DNA of 42,741 nucleotides, taken from the IMG/VR virus record IMGVR_UViG_3300042543_000165, positions 1 to 42,741 of that record, one strand, 5' to 3'. The first letter of the stretch is position 1. Each line of letters starts with the position of its first letter. The stretch is from a virus. The position numbers and the translations under genes were made by a program. Below the pieces are notes generated by a model. It saw nothing but the letters and a program-made list of their open reading frames with translations. It was not told where the DNA came from and ran no database searches. Shown here in pieces: positions 18,057-25,231 of this stretch.

Positions 18057-19207
18057 TCGAGGAGATTGCCGCTTCCCTGCCAGCGCCGAAACCTGCCGCA
18101 GATGCGGAGCAGGTGACGCAGTCGCAATCCGGCGACACGCTCGAAGCCCGCAGCACCAGCCGCCGAATCCGGACGGTGGACGATCTTCTGCGGCACATCG
18201 AAGCCGACATGACCCGGTTCGAAATCGCCGCTAGCGAGGCAACCAAATGGGAATGCGGCGACGGCGAAGGCGGAAGCATTGAACTGCACCGGGTGTTCGT
18301 GCGGCTCAAGCCGAAGGGCGGGCCGACAACGCTGGAGTGCGTATCTGCCATGATTTCCGCCGCCAAGCGTGACATCCGGCGGCCCTTGGCCAAAACTGTG
18401 AAGGCACCGAAAGGCAGCCTGTGGCAGGTGCTGGTGATCGCTGATCCGCATTTCGGGAAATACGCATGGGGCCGCACGACCGGCGGCGATGACTACGATT
18501 TGAGTCTCGCGGAACAACTGGTGGCCGCGGCCGGTCAGCAGCTGCTAGAAGTTGGCAACGCTGCGAAGCCGGCCCGTCGCACGATCGCTTTTCTTGGTGA
18601 CCTGTTCCACTACGATCGGCCAGACGGCAGCACCACCAGCGGAACGCCGCTTGAGCGGGACGGGCGGCTGCAGAAGATGATCGCAGTCGGCTGCGACACG
18701 TTGCTGTCAATCGTGGAACGGTCCGCGGCGACGGCGCCTACCGACGTCGTGATCGTCAACGGCAACCATGACGAAGTTCTGACGTGGACTTTCCAGCGCA
18801 TCCTTCTGGAGCGGTTCCGCAACTCAAAGTCAGTGCGAGTGAAAGAGGATTTCACTGGGCGGCAGTACCTGACGCACGGGCGGAATCTGCTGGGCTTCGC
18901 GCACGGTCACCGGGCCAAGCGGAAGCTGCCGCAGATCATGGCGCTAGAGGCTTCGCAGCACTGGGCCAAATGCCCATACCGCGAATGGCACACGGGCCAT
19001 TTCCACTCGCAGGCTGCTGAGTGGCAGCGCCCAATTGAAACGCTCGACGGCGTGATCGTCCGCACCGCACCGGCGCTTTGCCCGCCTGATGACTGGCATT
19101 CCGTCAACGGGTTCATCGGCTCACGGCAGGCGTGTGAAACGTTCCTCTATGACCACGACGGCGGGCTTTCGTCCATGCACGTCGCCTCGCCACGGCCACG
19201 CGCATGA
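18035..19207 (+). CDS. Calcineurin-like metallophosphoesterase
   Basis: 390 residues from GTG 18035, chosen because AAGGAG at 18022-18027 is correctly spaced. All phosphoesterase motifs are present: D137-x-H139 in VIADPHFGK, GD188-189 in AFLGDLFHYD, GNHD at 243-246, His290 in GFAHGHRAK, and GHFH at 321-324. The first 120 residues form a separate helical domain. Related phage proteins are annotated as DNA exonuclease-like or general phosphatases. It sits in a late module rather than beside RecT. Substrate unknown. Confidence 0.85.
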   Translation: MAAKRRIVEEIAASLPAPKPAADAEQVTQSQSGDTLEARSTSRRIRTVDDLLRHIEADMTRFEIAASEATKWECGDGEGGSIELHRVFVRLKPKGGPTTLECVSAMISAAKRDIRRPLAKTVKAPKGSLWQVLVIADPHFGKYAWGRTTGGDDYDLSLAEQLVAAAGQQLLEVGNAAKPARRTIAFLGDLFHYDRPDGSTTSGTPLERDGRLQKMIAVGCDTLLSIVERSAATAPTDVVIVNGNHDEVLTWTFQRILLERFRNSKSVRVKEDFTGRQYLTHGRNLLGFAHGHRAKRKLPQIMALEASQHWAKCPYREWHTGHFHSQAAEWQRPIETLDGVIVRTAPALCPPDDWHSVNGFIGSRQACETFLYDHDGGLSSMHVASPRPRA

Positions 19208-19863
19208 CGCTGCCGCCGGAATACTTGACAGAGTTGGAACATAGAGCCAGGCGGTTCAGCGGAGCCTACACAGGCACCAGTGGGACGCTTGCCGCCGGCG
19301 TCATTCATCTCATCAACGAAAGGGCAACCATGACTGCGACGATCGACACGCTGACGGCCGCCAACGCTGCATTGCGGGACGCCGTGGAAACACGCTTGGC
19401 CGGCGGCAGCGATGCAAAAGAGGGCTGGAAGGAACTGGCGCAGGAGTCTGCCGAGAAATACGCCGCAGAGCGTGAACAGAGAATTCCCGCTGACTGGATT
19501 TTGCAGGGGCAGCGGGAGCTTGAGGCGGGGCGCACGCCGGAAACGGCACCGCAAGACGGACTGCGGCCCGGCTCGCGCGAGTTCCTAGGCGTGCTAGAGG
19601 AGTGCAAGACGCTGCACTTGAAAAAGACGCTGGACTATGGCGTTGACGAAGACGCACTGTCGAACATTCGCAGCAGCGCCGACATCGTCGGCATGGAACC
19701 GTGGGCCGGTTGCATCCTGCGAATCATGGACAAGATGCACCGCATCAAGGCGTATTTCCGCCGTGGCAAATGCGAGTTCGACGGCATCGAGGACACGCTT
19801 AAAGACGTGATCTGTTACGCCGCTATCGCTTTGGTTTTCCACCGTCAGTCCAAGCGTCCATAG
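19204..19863 (+). CDS. DUF1599-type (nucleotide modification associated) protein
   Basis: 219 residues, ATGA-coupled to the phosphoesterase. The first 110 residues are helical and charged. From about residue 125 it matches the DUF1599 / nucleotide-modification-associated pattern: EECKTLHLKKTLDYGVDEDA, GMEPWAGCILRIMDKMHRIK and EDTLKDVICYAAIALVF. Such proteins have a MazG-like all-helical look and occur in phages that change nucleotide pools or bases. No other base-modification enzyme is visible nearby, so the role is uncertain. Confidence 0.65.
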   Translation: MTLPPEYLTELEHRARRFSGAYTGTSGTLAAGVIHLINERATMTATIDTLTAANAALRDAVETRLAGGSDAKEGWKELAQESAEKYAAEREQRIPADWILQGQRELEAGRTPETAPQDGLRPGSREFLGVLEECKTLHLKKTLDYGVDEDALSNIRSSADIVGMEPWAGCILRIMDKMHRIKAYFRRGKCEFDGIEDTLKDVICYAAIALVFHRQSKRP

Positions 19864-19916
19864 CCCCTGCCGTTTCAGCCGCTTGCCGCTCTACGCTTGC
19901 CGTAGGAGGCAGCGGC
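19861..19916 (+). promoter_or_regulatory. Spacer with repeated CGCTTGCCG and strong ribosome site
   Basis: Begins at the TAG stop as TAGCCCCTGCCG. It carries CGCTTGCCG twice, 5 bases apart, and TAGGAGG at 19903-19909 before GTG 19917. The layout (CCTGCCG, AGC, TTGCC, TCTAC, GCCG) is shared with the spacer at 36480-36529. Possible late promoter; not a classical sigma70 pair. Confidence 0.35.
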
Positions 19917-20150
19917 GTGATTCAAGCGGCTCACTGGCGGCGCGGTGGTGCAGACGGGCGCGAGGCTATCGCGTCCAGCAGCGACATCGTGTCCCTGGCC
20001 GCTACGTTCACGCCAAAGCCGCAGCACTGGGGCAAGATCACCAGCCGCCCGCAGCCGACTAGGGCAGACCTGGAACTGCTGGCCTTCCGCCTCGGCGTCA
20101 AGGTTTCGGCAGTCAAGCGAGCCATCGACTTGGGGCTTCTACATGGCTGA
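19917..20150 (+). CDS. Small protein with HTH-like C-terminus
   Basis: 77 residues from GTG 19917, fixed by TAGGAGG 7 bases upstream. The N-terminus is short (IQAAHWRRGGADGREAI). The C-terminus (ADLELLAFRLGVKVSAVKRA, then IDLGLLHG) reads as a helix-turn-helix. The 3' end overlaps the next gene by 8 bases. A small regulator or a structural adaptor of the following beta-rich proteins are both possible. Confidence 0.5.
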   Translation: MIQAAHWRRGGADGREAIASSSDIVSLAATFTPKPQHWGKITSRPQPTRADLELLAFRLGVKVSAVKRAIDLGLLHG

Positions 20151-20658
20151 CTCCGTCACTGACGTCCTGGCAGCAACTCTGCGCACAACGCTTTCGTGGA
20201 CGCGCACGGACTCGCAGGAAGTCGGCAGCGTCGTCAGCCGCAAGACGATCCTCGGCAACTACACGATTGCAGACGGTTCCGGCGCCGGTCAGGCGGATCT
20301 GGTGTTCGCAGATCAGCGGACGATTCCAGCCGACACGATTGAAGAGTTTGATTTGCTGGACTTGGAACAAACGGCCCTTGGCGTGTCCGTCCCGTTCGTG
20401 TTCCGCCAACTGCGGCTTATCAAGATCACGAACAACGAAACGGCCGCTGGCCAGACGCTGCTGGTTGGCGTTGATCCCGGCAGGCCAACGGCAGTCTATG
20501 CCGCTGCGGTCGGCCCAGGCTCCGAGTGGTTCGCCATCAACAACACCGATAGTTGGATAGTCACTGAAGACAACAGCATCGTGCGGATCGCCAACACGAC
20601 CGAAGATCCAATCAATTATTCGCTCTATCTGCTCGGCACTTCTACGGAGGCCGAGTGA
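20143..20658 (+). CDS. Beta-rich structural protein, paralogue A
   Basis: 171 residues from ATG 20143. After a short start (ADSVTDVLAATLRTTLSWTR) it is beta-sandwich-like (NYTIADGSGAGQADLVF, RQLRLIKITNNETA, SIVRIANTTEDPINYSLYLL). The ending, hydrophobic strands then LLGTS, parallels the next protein (ASFAIYIVGVKT). The pair therefore looks like a diverged duplication. Probable minor virion protein; no enzyme motif. Confidence 0.5.
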   Translation: MADSVTDVLAATLRTTLSWTRTDSQEVGSVVSRKTILGNYTIADGSGAGQADLVFADQRTIPADTIEEFDLLDLEQTALGVSVPFVFRQLRLIKITNNETAAGQTLLVGVDPGRPTAVYAAAVGPGSEWFAINNTDSWIVTEDNSIVRIANTTEDPINYSLYLLGTSTEAE

Positions 20659-21155
20659 TGCCACAGGCATTTTCGCTCACCAGCGCCTTGCGTGTCGTGC
20701 CGTCTTGGTCGGACGACCTGACCACCACGACCGTGACCGACAGCGTGACGGCATTGCTGACGCTGTCGCTGGCGAACGGCGCGGGCAACGACCAGGCGAA
20801 CGGCTTTTGGAAAGACGTCATATCGGTTGCCGGATCTGCCACGTCGCTGATTGATCTGCGGGCGCTGCCGCTGGTCGTGTTTGGCGGGACGGGGAGCCTG
20901 TCCCTGGCCAGCGTCAAGATGCTGCTGATTGAGAACAGGTCAGCCACGGTTTCGCTGTCGATCGCCACCAGCACGACCAACCGCTGGACAAACTTTTCCA
21001 GCGATTCAACCGTCATCCCGCCTGCCGGTGTGCTGTACGCCACGGCCCCGAAAGCCGGCTGGGCCACGACCACCACAAACAAGGTGCTGTCGGTCACGAA
21101 CAACGGCGGCACGTCTGCATCGTTCGCCATCTACATAGTTGGAGTGAAGACATGA
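20658..21155 (+). CDS. Beta-rich structural protein, paralogue B
   Basis: 165 residues. ATG 20658 is preferred over the adjacent GTG 20655 because CGGAGG at 20645-20650 is better spaced. The sequence (SDDLTTTTVTDSVTALLTLS), then SLSLASVKMLLIENRSATVS and LSVTNNGGTSASFAIYIVGV has the same order of strands as paralogue A. Probably a virion or capsid-surface protein. Coupled to the next gene by ATGA. Confidence 0.5.
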   Translation: MPQAFSLTSALRVVPSWSDDLTTTTVTDSVTALLTLSLANGAGNDQANGFWKDVISVAGSATSLIDLRALPLVVFGGTGSLSLASVKMLLIENRSATVSLSIATSTTNRWTNFSSDSTVIPPAGVLYATAPKAGWATTTTNKVLSVTNNGGTSASFAIYIVGVKT

Positions 21156-21523
21156 TTTCGTCGGCTCCGATGACGGCCGCAAACGACCTGACGACCTTTG
21201 CCGACAAGGTTTCGGCGTTCGTTGCGATTGCCAAGCTCAAGGCCCGTGACGGGCTGACCGTTGCCGAGTTTGGGGAACTCGCCGTTGCGCTGCTGCGAAT
21301 CTCGATTGCCGCTCTGGACAGCGTGCCGGCAGACGGGGCGCAGAAAAAGCAGTGGGCGCTAGACGCCGTGGCAATGCTGTTTGACGCCCTGGCTGACAAG
21401 TGCGTGCCAATGCTGGCCTATCCGGTCTGGCTGATCGTCAAGCCGGCGGTGCGCCAGCTTGTGCTGCTCGCCGCTGCCGGCGCCATCGAATCACTTCTGC
21501 CGCTTGTGAGGATCGCCGCATGA
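21152..21523 (+). CDS. Small helical, partly membrane-like protein
   Basis: 123 residues. The first two thirds are amphipathic helix (DLTTFADKVSAFVAIAKLKA, GLTVAEFGELAVALLRISIA). The last third is hydrophobic (MLAYPVWLIVKPAVRQLVLL), followed by AAAGAIESLLPLV. It starts the run of small membrane genes that ends with the papain-like protease. Holin-related function is possible but not shown by any family motif. Confidence 0.5.
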   Translation: MISSAPMTAANDLTTFADKVSAFVAIAKLKARDGLTVAEFGELAVALLRISIAALDSVPADGAQKKQWALDAVAMLFDALADKCVPMLAYPVWLIVKPAVRQLVLLAAAGAIESLLPLVRIAA

Positions 21524-21774
21524 TTTTGACTGCCGCACTGATTGCATCAGCCGTCGCCGTATTTTTCTGGCCGGCAAGCAAGCCGATCGTGTTGCCTGGG
21601 ATGCCCGGCAATATCGACGCCACGCCGCATGCGTCTGCGGTCTCGTACCAGACGGCCATGGCCCAGCTGGCCACGGTGCGCTTGCGACTGCTGCAGACGG
21701 AGCAGTTAAGCGACGCCGAGCGAAAGTCGATCGACACGCTGACGCTGGCCTTGGTGGCCGGGAGTGACAGATGA
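21520..21774 (+). CDS. Small membrane-anchored protein
   Basis: 84 residues from ATG 21520, ATGA-coupled on both sides. The N-terminal segment ILTAALIASAVAVFFW is a transmembrane or signal-anchor helix. It is followed by a soluble helical part (SYQTAMAQLATVRLRLLQTE, then LSDAERKSIDTLTLALVAGS). Part of the putative lysis and envelope cluster. No family recognised. Confidence 0.5.
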   Translation: MILTAALIASAVAVFFWPASKPIVLPGMPGNIDATPHASAVSYQTAMAQLATVRLRLLQTEQLSDAERKSIDTLTLALVAGSDR

Positions 21775-22220
21775 GCGTTCGCCTTGCTGTCGCCGCGCTA
21801 CTGGTCGTGGCTGCGATTGTGTCCGCCATGGCGAAGCCTGGGAGCCCGACGCCTGCGCCGCCGGGCGGTGACATCGTCTTGGCGGGAAAGTTCGCCGGCC
21901 CGACGGCCGCTGCCGACGCGGCCATTACGGCTGGAATGTTTCTGGAACTGGCAGATGAGCTTGCCTATGACTCCGAGCGACCGGGCGGGCCGCACCTGAC
22001 GACTGGCGTGGCGTTTGACGACCTGCGCACCCGTGCGTTCGACATGCGGTGCCGCGGGGCAAAGGTTGGCGACCGCCAGCCGCGCGTGCGCGAGGCAATC
22101 AGGGCGCACCTGACGGCAAAGGTCGGCGTGTCTGGCGGTCCGGTTGGACCGGAGCAGCGCACGGCGTGGGTTGCCGCCTTCCGCGAAATCGGGAGGGCTG
22201 CGGCCGATGCTGCGAGATAA
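21771..22220 (+). CDS. Secreted or membrane-anchored protein of unknown function
   Basis: 149 residues. The N-terminus SVRLAVAALLVVAAIVSAMA looks like a signal peptide or anchor with a possible cleavage after MAKP. It is followed by a proline-rich linker and a helical domain (AADAAITAGMFLELADELAY). The gene overlaps the protease start by 14 bases, suggesting co-translation and a partner role at the envelope. Confidence 0.5.
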   Translation: MSVRLAVAALLVVAAIVSAMAKPGSPTPAPPGGDIVLAGKFAGPTAAADAAITAGMFLELADELAYDSERPGGPHLTTGVAFDDLRTRAFDMRCRGAKVGDRQPRVREAIRAHLTAKVGVSGGPVGPEQRTAWVAAFREIGRAAADAAR

Positions 22221-23319
22221 CACGTTTCGCTGGCGGCTGCTGGTTGCGGTCTGCCTGATTGTCCTGGCGTTCGTTGTCGGCATCCGTTCGGCAATGGTGC
22301 TTGAGCAGAGCATCGGCACGAACAACTTTGGCTACACGCCCAATCCAGAGGCAACGCGCGAGTTTCTTGGGGAACTCAAGCACCCGTTTTTTGCTGACGC
22401 TGGCAGCGAGTGCATCGCCAAGGCACAGGGCAAAGACGCCTACCTGTACCGATATGCCGACAAGGCGCACCGGGCCGTTTACGGCAAGCCGTTTGGGCCG
22501 TGGAACCAAGGGCCAATCGGCACGTGCGTGTCGTTCGGCTGGGGAATGGGCAGCTACATCGGGCAGTCGGTCGATTGGGCCACTGGCCAACTGCCAGCGC
22601 CACCGAAGTTGGTTGCGACTGAACCACTATATGCAGGTTCTAGGACCGCTGCGAGGCTTCCGCCGGTCGCGTTCGCCGGCTGGAGCGATGGCAGCTATGG
22701 AGCCGCTGCTGCCCGCTGGGTATCAGGCCAGTGCAAAGAGAAAGGCATTGGAGGAATTCTGTTTCGTCAGCAATACGGCGAATTCGATTTGTCCGCCTAC
22801 TCAACAAGCCTGTCTAAGCAGTGGGGCGCCTACGGCTGTCCGCGACCGCTAGCGATTGAAGCCAATAAGCACACAGCAAAAGCGGTAGCGCTCTGCGAGG
22901 ACTGGGACAGCCTGACGTCCGCACTGGAGTCAGGCATGTGCGTGCCGATCTGCTCCAACGTCGGCTTCGCTGGCCAAGAGCGCGACGCAGATGGATTCGT
23001 TTCGCGCCGGTCAACGTGGAACCATTGCATGGTGATTTGCGCTGTGAAGTGGGCGAAGAACAGCGGCAAGAATGGTGAGCCGCCTATGCGGAACCCGCGC
23101 GATGGCGTGTGCGTTTTGAATAGCTGGGGCGACTATCAGCGAGGTGGAAAGCATCCGCCAGACCAGCCCGACGGATCATTTTGGATCACTCGCCAAGACG
23201 CCGAAATCATCCTTGCACAGCGCGATAGTTTCGTCATTGGCAGCGTCAACGGCTTTGCCTACCGCGACCTTGACCACGGCGCCTTCTTTGCGCCCAACCC
23301 GACTGAGGGCCAGAAATGA
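22207..23319 (+). CDS. Membrane-anchored papain-like (C1) cysteine peptidase
   Basis: 370 residues from ATG 22207. Residues 9-30 form a single transmembrane or signal-arrest helix (WRLLVAVCLIVLAFVVGI). The catalytic set of family C1 is complete and in order: Gln101 and Cys107 in NQGPIGTCVSFG (usual six-residue spacing), His273 in WNHCMV and Asn305 in VLNSWGDY. The gene lies in a block of small membrane proteins at the end of the late region. No lysozyme, amidase or transglycosylase was seen elsewhere, so this may be the lysis enzyme or act on envelope protein. That role is inference; the peptidase family is well supported. Confidence 0.85.
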   Translation: MLRDNTFRWRLLVAVCLIVLAFVVGIRSAMVLEQSIGTNNFGYTPNPEATREFLGELKHPFFADAGSECIAKAQGKDAYLYRYADKAHRAVYGKPFGPWNQGPIGTCVSFGWGMGSYIGQSVDWATGQLPAPPKLVATEPLYAGSRTAARLPPVAFAGWSDGSYGAAAARWVSGQCKEKGIGGILFRQQYGEFDLSAYSTSLSKQWGAYGCPRPLAIEANKHTAKAVALCEDWDSLTSALESGMCVPICSNVGFAGQERDADGFVSRRSTWNHCMVICAVKWAKNSGKNGEPPMRNPRDGVCVLNSWGDYQRGGKHPPDQPDGSFWITRQDAEIILAQRDSFVIGSVNGFAYRDLDHGAFFAPNPTEGQK

Positions 23320-23585
23320 TTCTTGATAAGCGTTTCGTCTGGGCATTCGTCCTTGGCTGTCTGTTCTGCTACTGGATCAACAGCGGTCGTGGCCCGGTTC
23401 CGTCGCCGTTCAACCCGATGCCGATCCCGCAGAACGACCGCCCGGTGCTGCGGCTCATTGCCAAGGCTGCGAAAACAGCGCTGTGGTTCATGCTGATTGC
23501 CGAGCCGAAGCCAGAGCAAAACCTTGTGCAGCACGCCGTCGGCAGTGACGGCTTTCCGACCATCGACCACGCGAGGGCTTTCTAG
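23316..23585 (+). CDS. Small membrane protein (holin candidate)
   Basis: 89 residues, ATGA-coupled to the protease. The N-terminus DKRFVWAFVLGCLFCYWI is a transmembrane helix. A second hydrophobic segment (IAKAAKTALWFMLIAEP) lies near the middle. Two membrane segments, small size and location next to a putative lysin make it a holin candidate. No family motif confirms this. Confidence 0.5.
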   Translation: MILDKRFVWAFVLGCLFCYWINSGRGPVPSPFNPMPIPQNDRPVLRLIAKAAKTALWFMLIAEPKPEQNLVQHAVGSDGFPTIDHARAF

Positions 23586-23797
23586 TGTTTGAATGGCTGT
23601 TGCAGCTGCTGGTGTGGCTGTCCGCTGATCCGGTCACGCTAGACCAGGAGCACGCCCGCGCTGCCGCTGCGGTAGCCACGGCCAGCGCCAGCATGGCAAC
23701 CGAGCCCGTGCCGGCGAAAGACTGCCCAACAGGCAAATGCGTGCCCGGCGTGGCGCCCGCGACAGTTTCACCGGCCAGCCCGATCGGCAGGAGGTGA
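23585..23797 (+). CDS. Small membrane-anchored protein with CPTGKC motif
   Basis: 70 residues from GTG 23585, sharing a base with the previous TAG. The first 12 residues (FEWLLQLLVWLS) are hydrophobic. Then come an Ala-rich helix (ARAAAAVATASASMA) and CPTGKC, which could bind metal or form a disulphide, with a Pro/Ser-rich end. Possible lysis accessory protein. Confidence 0.45.
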   Translation: MFEWLLQLLVWLSADPVTLDQEHARAAAAVATASASMATEPVPAKDCPTGKCVPGVAPATVSPASPIGRR

Positions 23798-23799
23798 CG

Positions 23800-24189
23800 G
23801 TGGGCGCCGCGCCGGTCACGTCGATAGAAGACCTGCGCGCCGAGATCCGCAGCCGCATCGGGCCGCAGGCCCTTGAACTGGCGCACTGCTGCGATGTGTT
23901 CGTTTCGCAAGTCTGCCGCTATTGGCCAGAGAGGCACATGGCAAACTTGGCGCGGCAGATGACGAGCGCCGGGTCAGGGGCTGGTGCCTTGGACGCCTTG
24001 GCAGTCGTGACTGCGAAGTGCCGCGAAGACCTTGAAGCACGGTGGAAGTTGACCGGCAACAACTCCGCTGCGCTGGATCTCTTGCTGCAAGCCGTGGTCA
24101 TCGAAATGGCAAACCTCTGGTTCAGCAGTCCAGAAATGCGGATTGCCCTGCGCGCCGTCATATTCCAAGTGCGCGGCTTGACAGGCTAG
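23800..24189 (+). CDS. Helical protein of unknown function
   Basis: 129 residues from the GTG at 23800, chosen because AGGAGG at 23789-23794 lies just upstream. GTG 23794 would overlap that site. It is a helical protein with several cysteines (LAHCCDVFVSQVCRYWPERH) and a C-terminus LLQAVVIEMANLWFSSPEMR. It ends the gene cluster before a TAGCCACAC spacer. No family recognised. Confidence 0.5.
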   Translation: MGAAPVTSIEDLRAEIRSRIGPQALELAHCCDVFVSQVCRYWPERHMANLARQMTSAGSGAGALDALAVVTAKCREDLEARWKLTGNNSAALDLLLQAVVIEMANLWFSSPEMRIALRAVIFQVRGLTG

Positions 24190-24203
24190 CCACACTTGCG
24201 GCC

Positions 24204-24644
24204 ATGGCCGAAGTCCAGCAGTCTTTTTTTGCGCGAGACAAACCGCCAACAACGGATGCGGTCGAGCCGTCGCAGGCTGCTAGACGGACGCGATTTGAAC
24301 ACAACATCGAGCCCAAGATCCGCGGCTGGCTCATGCGCGCCACAAGGCTTCACGCACACATCTGCAGCGTGGTGAGGATCTATGCCAGGCCGGGGAAAGT
24401 CAGCCGCACTGGCGATTCCTACGCATCAAGGGCGGCCCGCGGTGACCAAACGCTTCTGTTTGACTGCATGAGGCTAGTGGGTGACGAGGGCCACGCCATC
24501 GCAGACGAGATCCTAGCGGAGATGGACGCAGCGAAACCGACAGCTGCGTTGCCAGGAACGAAAGACAAGGTCGATGAAATGCGGCGCCGAGCGTTGCGCG
24601 GTGAAAGCCTGTTTTCACCACGCGATGGGCGGACGCCGCTGTGA
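24204..24644 (+). CDS. Basic helical protein of unknown function
   Basis: 146 residues from ATG 24204. No good ribosome site is visible; the start was chosen as the first ATG after the TAGCCACAC spacer. The body is helical and basic (FEHNIEPKIRGWLMRATRLH, VRIYARPGKVSRTGDSYAS). A role in transcription or packaging regulation is possible because it is the last gene before the control region, but nothing in the sequence shows it. Confidence 0.45.
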   Translation: MAEVQQSFFARDKPPTTDAVEPSQAARRTRFEHNIEPKIRGWLMRATRLHAHICSVVRIYARPGKVSRTGDSYASRAARGDQTLLFDCMRLVGDEGHAIADEILAEMDAAKPTAALPGTKDKVDEMRRRALRGESLFSPRDGRTPL

Positions 24645-24799
24645 GCCGGGCGGCGGGTTGAGGCGGCGTGTTTCTCCCTTTCCGCGCTGCCTCCCCGCTT
24701 GCCCGGTTGACATACGTCAAGCCGCCGGCGTGATCGGCAACTGTTGGCATCACTTGGCACGTTGCGGCACATTGATGCTGATTGATCGGCGCTTAAAGC

Positions 24800-24827
24800 T
24801 TGCACTGTGAACGAACGTCGCTAGAGT
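24800..24827 (+). promoter_or_regulatory. Promoter TTGCAC-N16-TAGAGT
   Basis: The sigma70-like hexamers TTGCAC (24800-24805) and TAGAGT (24822-24827) are 16 bases apart. The promoter lies 33 bases before the start at 24860. It is overlapped by the inverted repeat ACGAACG / CGTTCGT at 24811-24844. Confidence 0.5.
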
Positions 24828-24844
24828 TCTGGCGGGTCGTTCGT
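24811..24844. promoter_or_regulatory. Inverted repeat ACGAACG...CGTTCGT over promoter
   Basis: Perfect 7-base arms (24811-24817 and 24838-24844) flank the -10 element, which is typical of a repressor operator. No third copy was found in the window. Confidence 0.45.
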
Positions 24845-24859
24845 AAAAAGGAGATGCAA

Positions 24860-25153
24860 ATGGATTTTTTATTGGGCACACATTTCGGACTGCTGTACAA
24901 GCTCACCGACGCAGACAGGCTGACCGTTTGCCAAAAAATTGCAGAGGCGTGCGAGCAATCTTTTCGCAGAGGATTCATGCACGGCTACCAAGGCGCCGAG
25001 CCAGTTGTTGTGGATACGATGGAATGGCGATTCAATGTCCCGCTTTCCGAATCCCCGTCGCCACATGGAACGTATGACGATGACGCCCTGCATCGCCACA
25101 CACACGAGGTGGGCTTGCCGACTTACGTGGCTTCCCCAGAACGGCAGTTGTGA
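24860..25153 (+). CDS. Conserved-looking small protein of unknown function
   Basis: 97 residues. ATG 24860 is chosen over ATG 24854 because AAGGAG at 24848-24853 would abut the earlier codon. The sequence has a helical N-terminus (DFLLGTHFGLLYKLTDADRL), an AEACEQSFRRGFMHGYQ helix and an unusual SPSPHGTYDDDALHRH segment. It has its own promoter and operator-like repeat and faces the integrase across a hairpin. It could be an establishment or lysogenic gene. Confidence 0.55.
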   Translation: MDFLLGTHFGLLYKLTDADRLTVCQKIAEACEQSFRRGFMHGYQGAEPVVVDTMEWRFNVPLSESPSPHGTYDDDALHRHTHEVGLPTYVASPERQL

Positions 25154-25171
25154 CCTCCTACCACGGCTGCT

Positions 25172-25203
25172 GCGGGCCGGCTTGTCTCACCAAGCCGGCC
25201 CGC
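25172..25203. terminator. Bidirectional hairpin between convergent genes
   Basis: A perfect 12-base stem (GCGGGCCGGCTT / AAGCCGGCCCGC) with an 8-base loop lies between the 24860 gene (+) and the integrase (-). There is no long T run on either side, so termination strength is uncertain. Its location between convergent genes supports a terminator. Confidence 0.6.
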
Positions 25204-25231
25204 CTGGGTGAGCCACGATAGGCCACCAAGG

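Larger units (their letters stand above)
24645..24859. promoter_or_regulatory. Non-coding control region upstream of 24860 gene
   Basis: No gene is visible. It contains the palindrome TTGAC-atac-GTCAA at 24707-24720, short TTGGCAC-type direct repeats around 24744-24770, and ATTGAT-gctg-ATTGAT near 24774-24787. A promoter-like pair lies at 24800-24827. These are candidate operator, recombinase-arm or replication-associated sites. Confidence 0.4.

Noticed and set aside
24187-24203. tRNA or other small RNA genes in spacers
   Set aside because: No cloverleaf or conserved T-loop sequence was found in any spacer of the window.
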